A stretch of 22,158 nt of DNA from an uncultured Eubacterium sp. (GCA_905236735.1 CAJOOU010000224.1:1-22158), one strand, 5' to 3'. Positions 1 through 7,934 are shown, counted from the stretch's first letter. A program made the numbers and translations. Notes: generated from the letters alone by a model not told the origin.

Positions 1-422
1 ACATATCCGACAAGATTTCCGGATTTAATCTTATACCATCCGTCCTCGTAGTCCTTTACAATTGCTGCGTTATCCTTATATAAGTATCCGACTATTTTCG
101 AATCAGTCGACGCCTCTTCTCTGACATAAACAAAGTCATCCACATCTGCTACGCCGACATGGTCATAATTGTCGGTATTACCGACAACTCCCGAGTAGGC
201 ATCCGTCTCTTCTTCAGTATCTGCTTCGGTATCGGTATCCGCATCCGCAAGTGCAACAGCTATTGCATTTGAAACACCGGCAGTAGCCGTCTCCGAAAAT
301 GTAAACGAAACTGCTGTGGCCGTATCATCAGCGTAAACCGCATCAGTGTTAAACGCCGCAAGAGAAAATACCATTGCAGCCGTAAGTATCACTGCAGATA
401 CTCTTGAAACTTTTCTGTACAT
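1..422 (-). CDS. Secreted SH3b-domain protein, N-terminal part (cut by window edge)
   Basis: The first 140 residues of a longer protein are present; the rest lies beyond base 1. The sequence shows a signal peptide (MYRKVSRVSAVILTAAMVFS core, AVYA-DD cleavage site near residue 32). An acidic Asp/Glu/Thr linker follows at about residues 58-72. From about residue 85 there is a bacterial SH3 (SH3b) fold with the typical DFVYVREEAS, VGYLYKDN and DGWYKIKSGN segments. SH3b domains bind peptidoglycan. In Clostridia such N-termini usually precede an NlpC/P60 or SleB-type wall hydrolase, but the catalytic part is not visible, so that is inference. The start at 420-422 is preceded by a modest GAGG ribosome binding site and a strong promoter at 484-512. 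It is a separate unit from thrH upstream. Confidence 0.75.
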   Translation of the reverse strand, partial: MYRKVSRVSAVILTAAMVFSLAAFNTDAVYADDTATAVSFTFSETATAGVSNAIAVALADADTDTEADTEEETDAYSGVVGNTDNYDHVGVADVDDFVYVREEASTDSKIVGYLYKDNAAIVKDYEDGWYKIKSGNLVGY

Positions 423-459
423 ATCAAACCTCTTAATTATTTCGTAATTTTTAATCAAA

Positions 460-478
460 TATTACAACTTTATTACAA
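460..478. repeat. Two TATTACAA direct repeats in SH3b gene leader
   Basis: TATTACAA occurs at 460-467 and again at 471-478, an 11-bp period, close to one DNA turn. They lie at or just after the expected transcription start of the promoter at 484-512. They could be a regulator site or AT-rich leader sequence; function is unproven. Confidence 0.35.
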
Positions 479-483
479 ACGGT

Positions 484-512
484 ATAATAGCACAAGGTTT
501 TTTCCTTGTCAA
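484..512 (-). promoter_or_regulatory. Sigma-A promoter of the SH3b gene with a dyad in its spacer
   Basis: On the minus strand TTGACA (507-512) is followed by exactly 17 bases and TATTAT (484-489). The spacer carries a perfect inverted repeat, ACAAGG at 492-497 and CCTTGT at 504-509 around six T residues. A dyad between -35 and -10 is a common place for a repressor or MerR-type activator site. It is not followed by a U-run on the minus strand, so it is unlikely to be the thrH terminator. Confidence 0.75.
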
Positions 513-531
513 GAAACACACAGATTGTTCA

Positions 532-1134
532 CTAAAGCATCACATTTTTGATGGCACTAAGCAGCTCATCATATTCCTCAAATGCAGGAATATCCGGATT
601 ATCATTCTTAATAGCCTCTGTGGTTTTGAATAAAAATCCCGCTTGTGACTGCTTTATCATCGCAAGGTCATTAAAACTGTCTCCGCTGGCAATGGTATCA
701 TATCCTATTGACTGCAGAGCCTTTACCGCATGGTATTTCTGATTCTCCTGTCTCATCTTAAACCCTGTAATCTCTCCGCCTGTCGCAACCTCTAAAGTAT
801 TGCAGAATATTGTCGGCCATCCAAGATTTTTCATGAGTGGTGTTGCAAACTGTGTAAATGTATCACTTAAGATAATCACCTGCGAAAATGTTCTGAGTTC
901 GTCAAGAAACTCCTTTGCTCCCGGCATCGGATCTATCTTTGCTATTGTATCCTGAATCTCCTTGAGTCCAAGCTTATGCTCCCTCAAAATATCAAGGCGG
1001 TAATTCATCAGTTTGTTATAGTCCGGCTCGTCTCTTGTAGTCTTCTTAAGTTCCGGAATCCCCGACTCCCTGGCAAAAGCTATCCAAATCTCCGGCACCA
1101 GTACTCCTTCCATATCAAGGCATGTAATATACAT
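532..1134 (-). CDS. thrH: ThrH-like HAD phosphatase (phosphoserine phosphatase/homoserine phosphotransferase family)
   Basis: Cytoplasmic HAD-superfamily enzyme of 200 residues, the usual ThrH length. The nucleophile motif is CLDMEGVLVPEIW (Asp7, Glu9), motif II is the Ser of ILSDTF (Ser90), motif III is the Lys region NQKYHAVK, and motif IV is GDSFND (151-156). The LDxEGVLVPEIW start is characteristic of ThrH. Family members hydrolyse phosphoserine and can transfer the phosphate to homoserine. The open frame continues upstream, but the start at 1134 is chosen because AAGGAGG lies 6 bases before it and homology begins there. The GGDEF gene upstream ends 16 bases before this start, so the three genes probably form one transcript. 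Why a small phosphatase is joined to cyclic-di-GMP genes is unknown. Confidence 0.85.
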   Translation of the reverse strand: MYITCLDMEGVLVPEIWIAFARESGIPELKKTTRDEPDYNKLMNYRLDILREHKLGLKEIQDTIAKIDPMPGAKEFLDELRTFSQVIILSDTFTQFATPLMKNLGWPTIFCNTLEVATGGEITGFKMRQENQKYHAVKALQSIGYDTIASGDSFNDLAMIKQSQAGFLFKTTEAIKNDNPDIPAFEEYDELLSAIKNVML

Positions 1135-1150
1135 AATCTTCCTCCTTAAC

Positions 1151-2845
1151 TTACGAATCCACTCTTCTGTGGTATTCTCTTTTTTGTTCGTACATCCTTC
1201 CGTCTGCAAGCATATAGACATTTCTGTGCGAGGGTATTCTGACTTCATGAGAATAGGCATATCCGTAAGAAACACTATATTTAATATCCTTCTCACTATG
1301 CAGATTGCGCCAGTTCAGCTCCGTTTTCATATCCTCGATAAGCTGTTTTAATATCTGTTCGTCAATTCTCTCAAAAAATACAACAAACTCATCTCCGCCA
1401 AATCTGCCGCATTCTCCGTATTTGCCAAAACGCTCCTTTAAAATCCCGGCAAATTCTATGAGATATTTATCTCCCTCATTATGTCCGAATGTATCATTAA
1501 TCTTTTTAAGATCATTAACATCTATTGACAGAATGCAAAAATCCGCTTCCGGATGTTCATACACGAAATCACTCATCATTTTCTCACATCTGAAACGATT
1601 AGACAAGCCTGTAAGCGAATCTGCATATGCCAGATAGGAAAGATAATCGTATTCCGCCTGCTGCGCATAGGATTCCGTCATATAATAAAGATAGGTCACC
1701 AGATAAAGCAAAGCGAAAAAAGCCCCTCCGGCCGCAAGCAGATACTCATTTATAATACCTGCGTGTATCATCCTTTTTATCATCAAAAACTGTATAATGC
1801 CGTTAAGCATCAGAAACAGATTAACCCCGAAAAGCGCCACAAGCTGAAGACGGGGCACAAGTTCAAGGCTCTTTATGTGATATACCCGGTAATATATAAG
1901 CTTTATGAAAAGATACATCGATATAATATAAAACAGACCATATACCTTATCCAGATACAGTATCCCCAAAAGATGCAGCACTATAACAACCGCAACAACA
2001 GACACTATTATTGTCGCGAGGGTAAGCGTAATATATTTTCTGGTCGGCTTTACTATCGTATAAAGCATGGCAAGTGCAATCGGCACAAACAGATACATGC
2101 TGACAAACTCTCCGGTATTGGATATCGAAGAGGGCATAAAGATATATGTTATCCCACTGTAATAGAGCATATACAGTCCATAATCAACCATAAGCACCGA
2201 AGCCATTATCTGCCCGAGCATAACCCTTGTCGGTGTCCATAAAAGGATGGTAAGAATGGCGAAAACAAAACCGAAAATCACAAGGAAGCACGATACTGCT
2301 ATGGTAAGAATATTTTTGCGAATTACAGACTTTTCAATATCAATTCTCTCTCCTATCTCCGGGTGCTGAATCGGGCTCGTATACTGTCTGTCTCCACAGG
2401 TATAAATCATAATCGTCATCGTCTCTCCGGCAGAGTCTGTGGGCAACAGAACAAAGCTGTCATTGCTTCCGACAGCTTTTCCGTTTAAGAATTCATTTAC
2501 CGCAAAGTCACTTATCCTCTCTCCGCCCACATAAACCTTATATGCGCAATGCTCAGTCTTCATATGCAATGTAGGAAACGTCATATCTCCTATATCCGGC
2601 ACAGTTGTTTTTAAAATAAGGAGTCTCCCTCTTACCGGATCTGTGCTCAGCAGCTTTTCTATCTCACCTGACAATATACTTACATTATTATAGGTTTTTC
2701 CATTATAAGCCACTGTCCATCCGTCATTAATCTCCGTTACCTTCCTGTCCGGATCCTCTTCAAAAAGCAGGTTAATTATGCCTGCTATAAAACAAATTAT
2801 CAGGGCGGAGATAACTATCGCAGCTATAACCTTTCGCTTTTTCAA
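1151..2845 (-). CDS. Membrane diguanylate cyclase (GGDEF), second of a tandem pair
   Basis: Predicted to make c-di-GMP from two GTP at the cytoplasmic face. Order: one N-terminal membrane segment (about 6-27), an extracytoplasmic domain (about 30-175), seven or eight membrane segments (about 178-390), then a GGDEF domain (about 405-560). The domain has DSLTGLSNR, the metal site in LSIDVNDLKK and an intact GGDEF at 483-487. No RxxD inhibitory site is seen five residues before GGDEF. The layout resembles 7TMR-DISM sensor cyclases; the ligand is unknown. The start codon is TTG (2843-2845) within TTGA, overlapping the stop of the upstream paralog, with GGGGGAG just upstream. That implies translational coupling. 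Similarity to the neighbour in layout and in the DGWT/EGWT start of the outer domain suggests an old tandem duplication. Confidence 0.88.
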   Translation of the reverse strand: MKKRKVIAAIVISALIICFIAGIINLLFEEDPDRKVTEINDGWTVAYNGKTYNNVSILSGEIEKLLSTDPVRGRLLILKTTVPDIGDMTFPTLHMKTEHCAYKVYVGGERISDFAVNEFLNGKAVGSNDSFVLLPTDSAGETMTIMIYTCGDRQYTSPIQHPEIGERIDIEKSVIRKNILTIAVSCFLVIFGFVFAILTILLWTPTRVMLGQIMASVLMVDYGLYMLYYSGITYIFMPSSISNTGEFVSMYLFVPIALAMLYTIVKPTRKYITLTLATIIVSVVAVVIVLHLLGILYLDKVYGLFYIISMYLFIKLIYYRVYHIKSLELVPRLQLVALFGVNLFLMLNGIIQFLMIKRMIHAGIINEYLLAAGGAFFALLYLVTYLYYMTESYAQQAEYDYLSYLAYADSLTGLSNRFRCEKMMSDFVYEHPEADFCILSIDVNDLKKINDTFGHNEGDKYLIEFAGILKERFGKYGECGRFGGDEFVVFFERIDEQILKQLIEDMKTELNWRNLHSEKDIKYSVSYGYAYSHEVRIPSHRNVYMLADGRMYEQKREYHRRVDS

Positions 2846-4566
2846 GGTTTCTCCCCCTTTCTTTTTTCATGGTGTCCCTCTTTCATCTCATACATCCTAA
2901 GGTCTGCTTTCATATAGACATCATAACTGTATTTGTTTTCAAGTTCGTCACTGTATGCTACGCCGTATGACACCTCAAGCTTTGCAACATCATCCGGCAG
3001 ATAGCGGTTTTCCTCGTCTATCTGCATAACCATCTCTTTTATAAAGCAGGCAGCCTCATCTCTGCTTACTCCGTCTAATATAACTATAAACTCGTCACCG
3101 CCCAGTCTTCCGGTAACAAGCGCCTTCTTCCCAAACACTTCATCTATGATATCGGCCATGGCTTTAAGCTTCACATCCCCCTCTTCGTGTGAATACTCAT
3201 CATTAATCTTTTTCAGGTTATCCATATCAATTGAGAAAATTGTATAGTTTTCGTATTCTCCGTCATCAAGCTGCTTCATTATCTGCATACATTTTGATCT
3301 GTTGGAAAGCCCTGTCAGATTGTCCGTATAAGCCACGCCTTCCATCTCTTCCCTGATTTTTACGGCATTTATATTGTCAACCGAGCTGAAAATATAACTC
3401 AGCAGAGTACATACCACAAACACCACTGCTCCTATCATGGTAAGATAATTATTTCTTGATGCAATTTCAGAGGTCTCGGAAAGATTTACAACAAGGGAAT
3501 TGGCCGCATCCAAAAGAACCATTACCATAAAAAACAGTATTCCGAGCATCCTCACAAAGCTTCCCGAAAATCCCATAAGCTCGGTATCGTTTTTTCTTCG
3601 TCCCCTTATAACGGCTCCCGTATGAAGAATTATAAGAATACTCTCGATAACAATAATAACCTGGAACTCCGTAAGCACCTCATAAAAAAGCTTTGTTCCG
3701 GTCATATGAAGCAGTATTGCGACAACAAACATAACGCTGCTGACTATTATCATTATTATATTGGTAATCCTGAATAGCTTTATATTCTTTACCAGCCCCA
3801 TCATTATGAGATTAAATACAATGCATCCGGAATAAAGGGATATATATTCTATCATCCCACTTACAAGCGGTCTGGATGTGAAAAACAAAAGAACATCACT
3901 GTACGAAAGTATATATGCTCCGATTTCAAGTGCGGAAATTCCGCAGCAGAGCAAAAAATAATCTTTCTCGCCGAAGAGTATCATTATAGGCAAAAGCGCT
4001 ATTACAAAAAAAGCAAATACGCACATAAAAAGTCCGCAGTACATACCACCGCTTCTTTCCGACACAAACGCTGCCACAAGGTCGTTTATATTTCCCACCT
4101 GTACCTTATCCGGCACTGCGGCAACTCCGTGGTCGGTTACAAGAGAAATCTCGACCGTATCTCCCGGATGTACATCACAGAGGTTAATCGTGTGGTACAT
4201 ATTGGGGAGGAAATCATTCGCATCATAATACCCGTTTCCCCATTTATATATTACTTCTCCATTTGTGGAAACAGTTACCACTTCGTGGTTGGTCCTGAAA
4301 GCCATGGCCGGCATATATATACCTGTTTCGGGCATCACAAAAGAAAGGGTAATACTATCGGTTTTTTTAATGTATCGGGAAATATTTTCGTAATAAAGAT
4401 TCTCGTAGAAAAATCCGCCGGCTTCAAGGGTCCAGCCCTCTTCAATGCTGACGATATCCACATTATCATCTATGTGATAACTTCTATCCACTTTGTAAGC
4501 AATAAGAAACATTACTGCCGCTATGAGCGCAACAATAATAACATTCCTTTTCCTTATTATGGTCAT
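2842..4566 (-). CDS. Membrane diguanylate cyclase (GGDEF), first of a tandem pair
   Basis: 574-residue paralog of the following gene. A membrane segment at about 8-25 is followed by an extracytoplasmic domain (about 30-172) beginning with IEEGWTLEAG. Some seven membrane helices follow between about 175 and 395, then a GGDEF domain (about 408-565). Signature pieces are DNLTGLSNR, the metal-binding Asp447 in SIDMDN, INDEYSHEEGD, and intact GGDEF at 489-493. The residues at the I-site position (KKAL, 480-483) do not form RxxD, so product inhibition through that site is not expected. The start at 4566 has a GGGGG-type ribosome binding site. It is the first gene of the operon that also holds the second cyclase and thrH. 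The extracytoplasmic domain presumably senses an external signal (inference). Confidence 0.88.
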   Translation of the reverse strand: MTIIRKRNVIIVALIAAVMFLIAYKVDRSYHIDDNVDIVSIEEGWTLEAGGFFYENLYYENISRYIKKTDSITLSFVMPETGIYMPAMAFRTNHEVVTVSTNGEVIYKWGNGYYDANDFLPNMYHTINLCDVHPGDTVEISLVTDHGVAAVPDKVQVGNINDLVAAFVSERSGGMYCGLFMCVFAFFVIALLPIMILFGEKDYFLLCCGISALEIGAYILSYSDVLLFFTSRPLVSGMIEYISLYSGCIVFNLIMMGLVKNIKLFRITNIIMIIVSSVMFVVAILLHMTGTKLFYEVLTEFQVIIVIESILIILHTGAVIRGRRKNDTELMGFSGSFVRMLGILFFMVMVLLDAANSLVVNLSETSEIASRNNYLTMIGAVVFVVCTLLSYIFSSVDNINAVKIREEMEGVAYTDNLTGLSNRSKCMQIMKQLDDGEYENYTIFSIDMDNLKKINDEYSHEEGDVKLKAMADIIDEVFGKKALVTGRLGGDEFIVILDGVSRDEAACFIKEMVMQIDEENRYLPDDVAKLEVSYGVAYSDELENKYSYDVYMKADLRMYEMKEGHHEKRKGEKP

Positions 4567-4623
4567 AATTCAAATCCCCCAAACGGACTGAAAGCTTCCC
4601 TGTAAACTAATCAGACCTTCTGC

Positions 4624-4629
4624 ATTATA
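4624..4629 (-). promoter_or_regulatory. Possible -10 box of the GGDEF-thrH operon
   Basis: A minus-strand TATAAT lies 57 bases before the first GGDEF gene. No good TTGACA-like box is found 16-18 bases upstream, so the promoter is only tentatively placed. It is divergent from the promoter of the Ldh2 gene. Confidence 0.4.
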
Positions 4630-4651
4630 AGATACCATATTTAAAGCCTTA

Positions 4652-4680
4652 TATTCAACCACTACATATTGTGCTATAAT
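4652..4680 (+). promoter_or_regulatory. Extended -10 promoter of the Ldh2-proC operon
   Basis: TATAAT at 4675-4680 is preceded by TG at 4672-4673 (TGCTATAAT), an extended -10 element. The -35 region (TATTCA, 4652-4657, 17-base spacer) is poor, as is usual for extended -10 promoters. The start codon is 37 bases downstream. Confidence 0.6.
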
Positions 4681-4717
4681 AAGGATTAGTAACATATTCA
4701 CAAGGGAGGTATTTACT

Positions 4718-5836
4718 ATGGAAGAAACAAGGCCTTTTGTGCCATGGCAGCTTTTGGACGATTTTATGACAGCTGCTTTTAACAAACTCGGCGTACCTGA
4801 GGACGAAGCCCGCCTTTGTGCCGATGTCCTCTTGGAAAGCGACAGACGCGGCATCGAATCTCACGGCTGCAACCGTTTTAAACCTATATATGTCGACAGG
4901 ATAAACTCAGGCATTCTAAATCCCGTAACAAAGATAGATGTCTTAAAAGACACTCCTACAACTCTTGTTATTGATGCGAATGACGGCATGGGTATGGTTG
5001 CCTCAAAATATGCCATGGATAAAATCATAGAAAAAGCCCAAAAATACGGTATGGGTATGGCAGCAGTTACCAATTCCTCCCACTACGGTATAGCCGGCTA
5101 CTGGACCTCTTTAGCCGTAAATGAAGGTATGATAGGTATATCCGGCACCAACGCAAGGCCCTCAATCGCGCCTACCTTCGGTGTGGAGAATATGCTCGGA
5201 ACCAACCCTCTTACCTTTGGAATGCCCACAGACGAAGCCTTTCCGTTTACCATAGACTGCGCCACATCCATAATGCAAAACGGCAAGATAGAATATTATG
5301 CCCGCATAGGCAAAAATGTTCCCGAAGGTGTTGTTATCGGACGCGACGGAAAGCCAATGACCGACTCAAAGCAGATACTTAAAGACATCCGTTCCCAAAA
5401 CGCAGCCCTTGCTCCGTTGGGCGGCATAGGAGAAATACTCGGCGGCTACAAAGGCTACGGCTACGCTGTCGTAGTTGAAATACTTTCCGCAGCTCTCCAG
5501 AATGGCATCTTCCTTAAAGACCTTGAAGGTAAGGATGAAAACGGAAACATCCGTCCTTATCACCTTGGTCACTTCTTTATCGTTATAAATCCCGAATTTT
5601 TCATGGGACTGGACAACTTTAAAAAGACGGCCGGCGAGATACTAAGGGAGCTCAGAAACTCTGAAAAAGCTCCCGGCTGTGAAAGAATATATACTGCCGG
5701 AGAGAAGGAATACGAAGTATGGCTTTCCCGCAAAGACAAAGGAGTACCTGTAACAGAATCGGTACAAAAAGAATTTATACAAGTAAGGGATGCTCTCGGA
5801 TTAGATGAGTTTAAATTCCCGTTTGAGGAGGCATAA
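4718..5836 (+). CDS. Ldh2/malate-type NAD(P)-dependent oxidoreductase
   Basis: 372 residues, full length for the Ldh2 (malate/L-lactate/ureidoglycolate/sulfolactate dehydrogenase) family, which has its own non-Rossmann fold. Visible family marks are DRRGIESHG (residues 42-50; His49 is the likely catalytic base), NSSHYGIAGYW (119-129), GTNPLTFGMP (161-170), the FTIDCATS strand and the late KGYGYAVVVE motif. The family reduces 2-oxo acids, and some members reduce cyclic imino acids such as pyrroline-2-carboxylate. The substrate cannot be read from sequence. Its stop codon overlaps the start of proC by one base (TAATG), so a role near proline or imino-acid metabolism is plausible but inferred. 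AAGGGAGG lies 8 bases before the start. Confidence 0.85.
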   Translation: MEETRPFVPWQLLDDFMTAAFNKLGVPEDEARLCADVLLESDRRGIESHGCNRFKPIYVDRINSGILNPVTKIDVLKDTPTTLVIDANDGMGMVASKYAMDKIIEKAQKYGMGMAAVTNSSHYGIAGYWTSLAVNEGMIGISGTNARPSIAPTFGVENMLGTNPLTFGMPTDEAFPFTIDCATSIMQNGKIEYYARIGKNVPEGVVIGRDGKPMTDSKQILKDIRSQNAALAPLGGIGEILGGYKGYGYAVVVEILSAALQNGIFLKDLEGKDENGNIRPYHLGHFFIVINPEFFMGLDNFKKTAGEILRELRNSEKAPGCERIYTAGEKEYEVWLSRKDKGVPVTESVQKEFIQVRDALGLDEFKFPFEEA

Positions 5837-6633
5837 TGAAAACAATAGGATTTATCGGCTGCGGCAATATGGGCAGCGCAATGATTGGCGGAATACTGGG
5901 TGCCGGGCTTACTACTCCGGATCTTATCTTCGCATCAGCATCAACAGAAACCCGTCTTAACGCAGTTAAAGAAAAATACGGGATAAATACAACCACCAAC
6001 AACTGGGATGTTGCATCAAAATCCGACATTCTTATTCTTGCAGTAAAACCGAATAAACTCTCCGAGGTTATCCCTGATATAAGCGGTTCAATAAAAAAGA
6101 ATGCCGTAATTGTATCTATAGCTGCCGGCACAAGCATATTAAAACTCGAGAACCTGTTTTGCCGCGAAATAAAGCTCGTCCGCGCCATGCCAAACACCCC
6201 GGCACTAGTCGGTGAAGCAATGTCAGCCCTGTCTGCAAATGACAATGTAACAGATGACGAACTCGCGGAAATAGTATCTGTTTTTGAAAGTTTCGGAAAA
6301 TGCGAAATTGTGCCCGAATCCCTCATGGATGCGGTCACCGGTGTCAGCGGTTCCTCTCCGGCCTATGTATATATGTTTATAGAAGCTATGGCCGATGCTG
6401 CCGTACTTGATGGTATGCCCAGAAGCCAGGCCTATAAATTTGCTGCACAGTCGGTTCTCGGCTCTGCCAAAATGGTACTTGAAAGCGGCAGTCATCCCGG
6501 AGCTCTCAAAGACAATGTTTGCTCTCCCGGCGGCACAACCATAGCGGCCGTTGCAGAGCTTGAAAAGTCAGGATTCAGAAGCGCAGTTATAAGCGCCCAG
6601 CACGCCTGCGTAAATAAATCAAAATCAATGTAA
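5836..6633 (+). CDS. proC: Pyrroline-5-carboxylate reductase
   Basis: Last step of proline synthesis: reduces 1-pyrroline-5-carboxylate with NAD(P)H. 265 residues, the normal length. The N-terminal dinucleotide fold shows GFIGCGNMGSAM, followed by AVKPNK. The conserved RAMPNTPALVGEAM segment and the C-terminal family signature (VTGVSGSSPAYVYMFIEAMA, then CSPGGTTIAAV) are all present. It is translationally coupled to the Ldh2 gene and uses the GAGGAGG at that gene's end as ribosome binding site. proA lies about 13 kb away on the other strand; proB is not in the window. A strong terminator follows immediately. Confidence 0.96.
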   Translation: MKTIGFIGCGNMGSAMIGGILGAGLTTPDLIFASASTETRLNAVKEKYGINTTTNNWDVASKSDILILAVKPNKLSEVIPDISGSIKKNAVIVSIAAGTSILKLENLFCREIKLVRAMPNTPALVGEAMSALSANDNVTDDELAEIVSVFESFGKCEIVPESLMDAVTGVSGSSPAYVYMFIEAMADAAVLDGMPRSQAYKFAAQSVLGSAKMVLESGSHPGALKDNVCSPGGTTIAAVAELEKSGFRSAVISAQHACVNKSKSM

Positions 6634-6636
6634 GAT

Positions 6637-6662
6637 AAAAGGTCGCTTTGGGGCGACCTTTT
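6637..6662. terminator. Bidirectional terminator between proC and the AraC gene
   Basis: A 10-bp perfect stem, AAAAGGTCGC (6637-6646) and GCGACCTTTT (6653-6662), with a 6-base loop. The A and T runs at the stem ends give U-tracts in both directions. It sits between two convergent genes. Confidence 0.85.
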
Positions 6663-6663
6663 A

Positions 6664-7671
6664 TTATTTTAAACCGTGTTTTCTTCTGAATGCATTCGGC
6701 GATATGCCGTATTGTTCTTTGAATTTGCGATAGAAAAAGCTCGTGTTTTCATAACCCACGGATACTGCCACCTCATAAACAGAAAGCCTTGCATTTCGCA
6801 AAAGTTTTTCCGCCTGCTCAAACCTCCTGTCAATCAGAAGGTCTTTAAAAGTCATACCGAAGGTCTTTTTAATCTGCTTTGAGAGCGCAGACTCGGACTG
6901 GTTAAGCATAGCCGCAAGTGCTGAGAGCGTCGCATCGGAGTAATGATTCTGTATATAGTCTTCCACTACATCCGCAAGCTCTTTTTGGGGACTTGTAGCC
7001 TTATCAGTTTCTATCGAGCTTATATTCCTTGCAAGAGCCAGATACATAGCCGAGATAACAGTAGCCGTCACCTGAGTATCGGGACTGACGCCATCCATTA
7101 TATTGTCGTCGTTTAAATACGGAAAAGCATCATAAATAACAGCCTCTGCCAGATTAAACACCGCCAGATCGTCCAGATCCTTAAAATGCAGGTAGCTGTT
7201 CCACCTCGCATTTTTGCGGAACGAACTCATCAGAAAATCCGCCATCTTATTGTCCGCCCTCATCTTTATCAGCATTTCCTCTAAAAATTCCGGCCTCATA
7301 AGAAAATTTATAACTATATCGTCCTCGCCCAGGGCTTCGCTGGAGACATAAGTATCCTGCCCCGGGATAATAAATTCCCCGGGATAGACCGTAATTTTCT
7401 CATTGCCTATCATCATTTTCAGACATCCGCTCACCACATAACTGGTCTGTATCATATCATTTTTATGAGGAGCCCACGGTATATATCTCATCATCCTGCC
7501 AATGGCAATTTTATCGTGAAACCTCTCATATTTTTCCCGCTTTGTGTGGTTGGCTGCCTCTTTCATCTGCTCCGAGAACATGCGCCTTTCCTCTTCACTT
7601 GCCTTTAGGCGCTTTTCCATTTCCGTCTCAGTCTTTAGTATGGCAAGAAGTTTTTCGTCAAAACCTCTCAT
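6664..7671 (-). CDS. AraC-family transcriptional regulator
   Basis: 335 residues. The first 50 residues are highly charged and likely a short coiled coil (MEKRLKASEEERRMFSEQMK). A cupin-like sensing domain follows at about 55-130 (VYPGEFIIPGQDTYV) and then a helical linker. The C-terminal AraC/XylS DNA-binding domain spans about 235-333 with two helix-turn-helix units; the second holds VAVSVGYENTSFFYRKFKEQYGISPNAFRR, a near-consensus AraC signature (listed here in pieces: VAVSVGYENT, SFFYRKFKEQ, YGISPNAFRR). The effector is unknown. Its start lies one base after the stop of the tautomerase gene, so the two are one transcription unit. No strong ribosome binding site is visible, so expression may depend on coupling. 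Target genes are likely nearby (inference), for example the unit itself. Confidence 0.88.
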   Translation of the reverse strand: MRGFDEKLLAILKTETEMEKRLKASEEERRMFSEQMKEAANHTKREKYERFHDKIAIGRMMRYIPWAPHKNDMIQTSYVVSGCLKMMIGNEKITVYPGEFIIPGQDTYVSSEALGEDDIVINFLMRPEFLEEMLIKMRADNKMADFLMSSFRKNARWNSYLHFKDLDDLAVFNLAEAVIYDAFPYLNDDNIMDGVSPDTQVTATVISAMYLALARNISSIETDKATSPQKELADVVEDYIQNHYSDATLSALAAMLNQSESALSKQIKKTFGMTFKDLLIDRRFEQAEKLLRNARLSVYEVAVSVGYENTSFFYRKFKEQYGISPNAFRRKHGLK

Positions 7672-7672
7672 C

Positions 7673-7873
7673 TTACTTGGGCGCGTCTTTTAAAAACTCT
7701 TCAAGGGTCCTGGTGCCATGCCCCACATTCTTGGGGTCTATTTCAAAAATAGTCGTATTAAACGCTTCAGGCGAAATTCCAAGAATTCTTCCCCCGTTTT
7801 CCGCAAAAGATTTTACAATCTCCTTTTTCTGGTCATCTGTCATCTTCGGTGCATACATTGTAATTACCGGCAT
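7673..7873 (-). CDS. 4-Oxalocrotonate tautomerase-like protein
   Basis: 66 residues, the size of the small tautomerase subunit. It begins MPVITMYAPKMTDDQK, so removal of Met exposes Pro1, the family's catalytic base. The start at 7873 is chosen over an upstream ATG at 7900 because a Pro-first N-terminus requires it and AAAGGGAGG sits just before. These enzymes isomerise enol/keto acids. The Arg11 and Arg39 typical of classical 4-oxalocrotonate tautomerase are not at their usual places, so the substrate may differ. It precedes the AraC gene by one base, suggesting the regulator controls a small catabolic or detoxifying step. Confidence 0.85.
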   Translation of the reverse strand: MPVITMYAPKMTDDQKKEIVKSFAENGGRILGISPEAFNTTIFEIDPKNVGHGTRTLEEFLKDAPK

Positions 7874-7921
7874 AATAATACCTCCCTTTATAGATGTCAT
7901 TTTCCCGGCATGTCCCGAGCA

Positions 7922-7934
7922 ATATGTTACATAT
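7922..7934. promoter_or_regulatory. 13-bp palindrome upstream of the tautomerase-araC unit
   Basis: ATATGT and ACATAT are perfect inverted repeats around a single T, about 49 bases before the tautomerase start. It is a possible operator for the neighbouring AraC-type regulator, though AraC proteins more often use direct repeats. A -10-like TATATT (minus, 7937-7942) lies just upstream without a good -35. Confidence 0.35.

Noticed and set aside
492..509. ACAAGG/CCTTGT hairpin as thrH terminator
   Set aside because: The stem is only 6 bp, no U-run follows on the minus strand, and it lies between a perfect -35 and a good -10.
1553..2242. Long plus-strand frame (229 codons) opposite the second GGDEF gene
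   Set aside because: It is the antisense of a clear membrane/GGDEF protein. The product is rich in His, Lys, Arg, Tyr and Ile with no recognisable domain.
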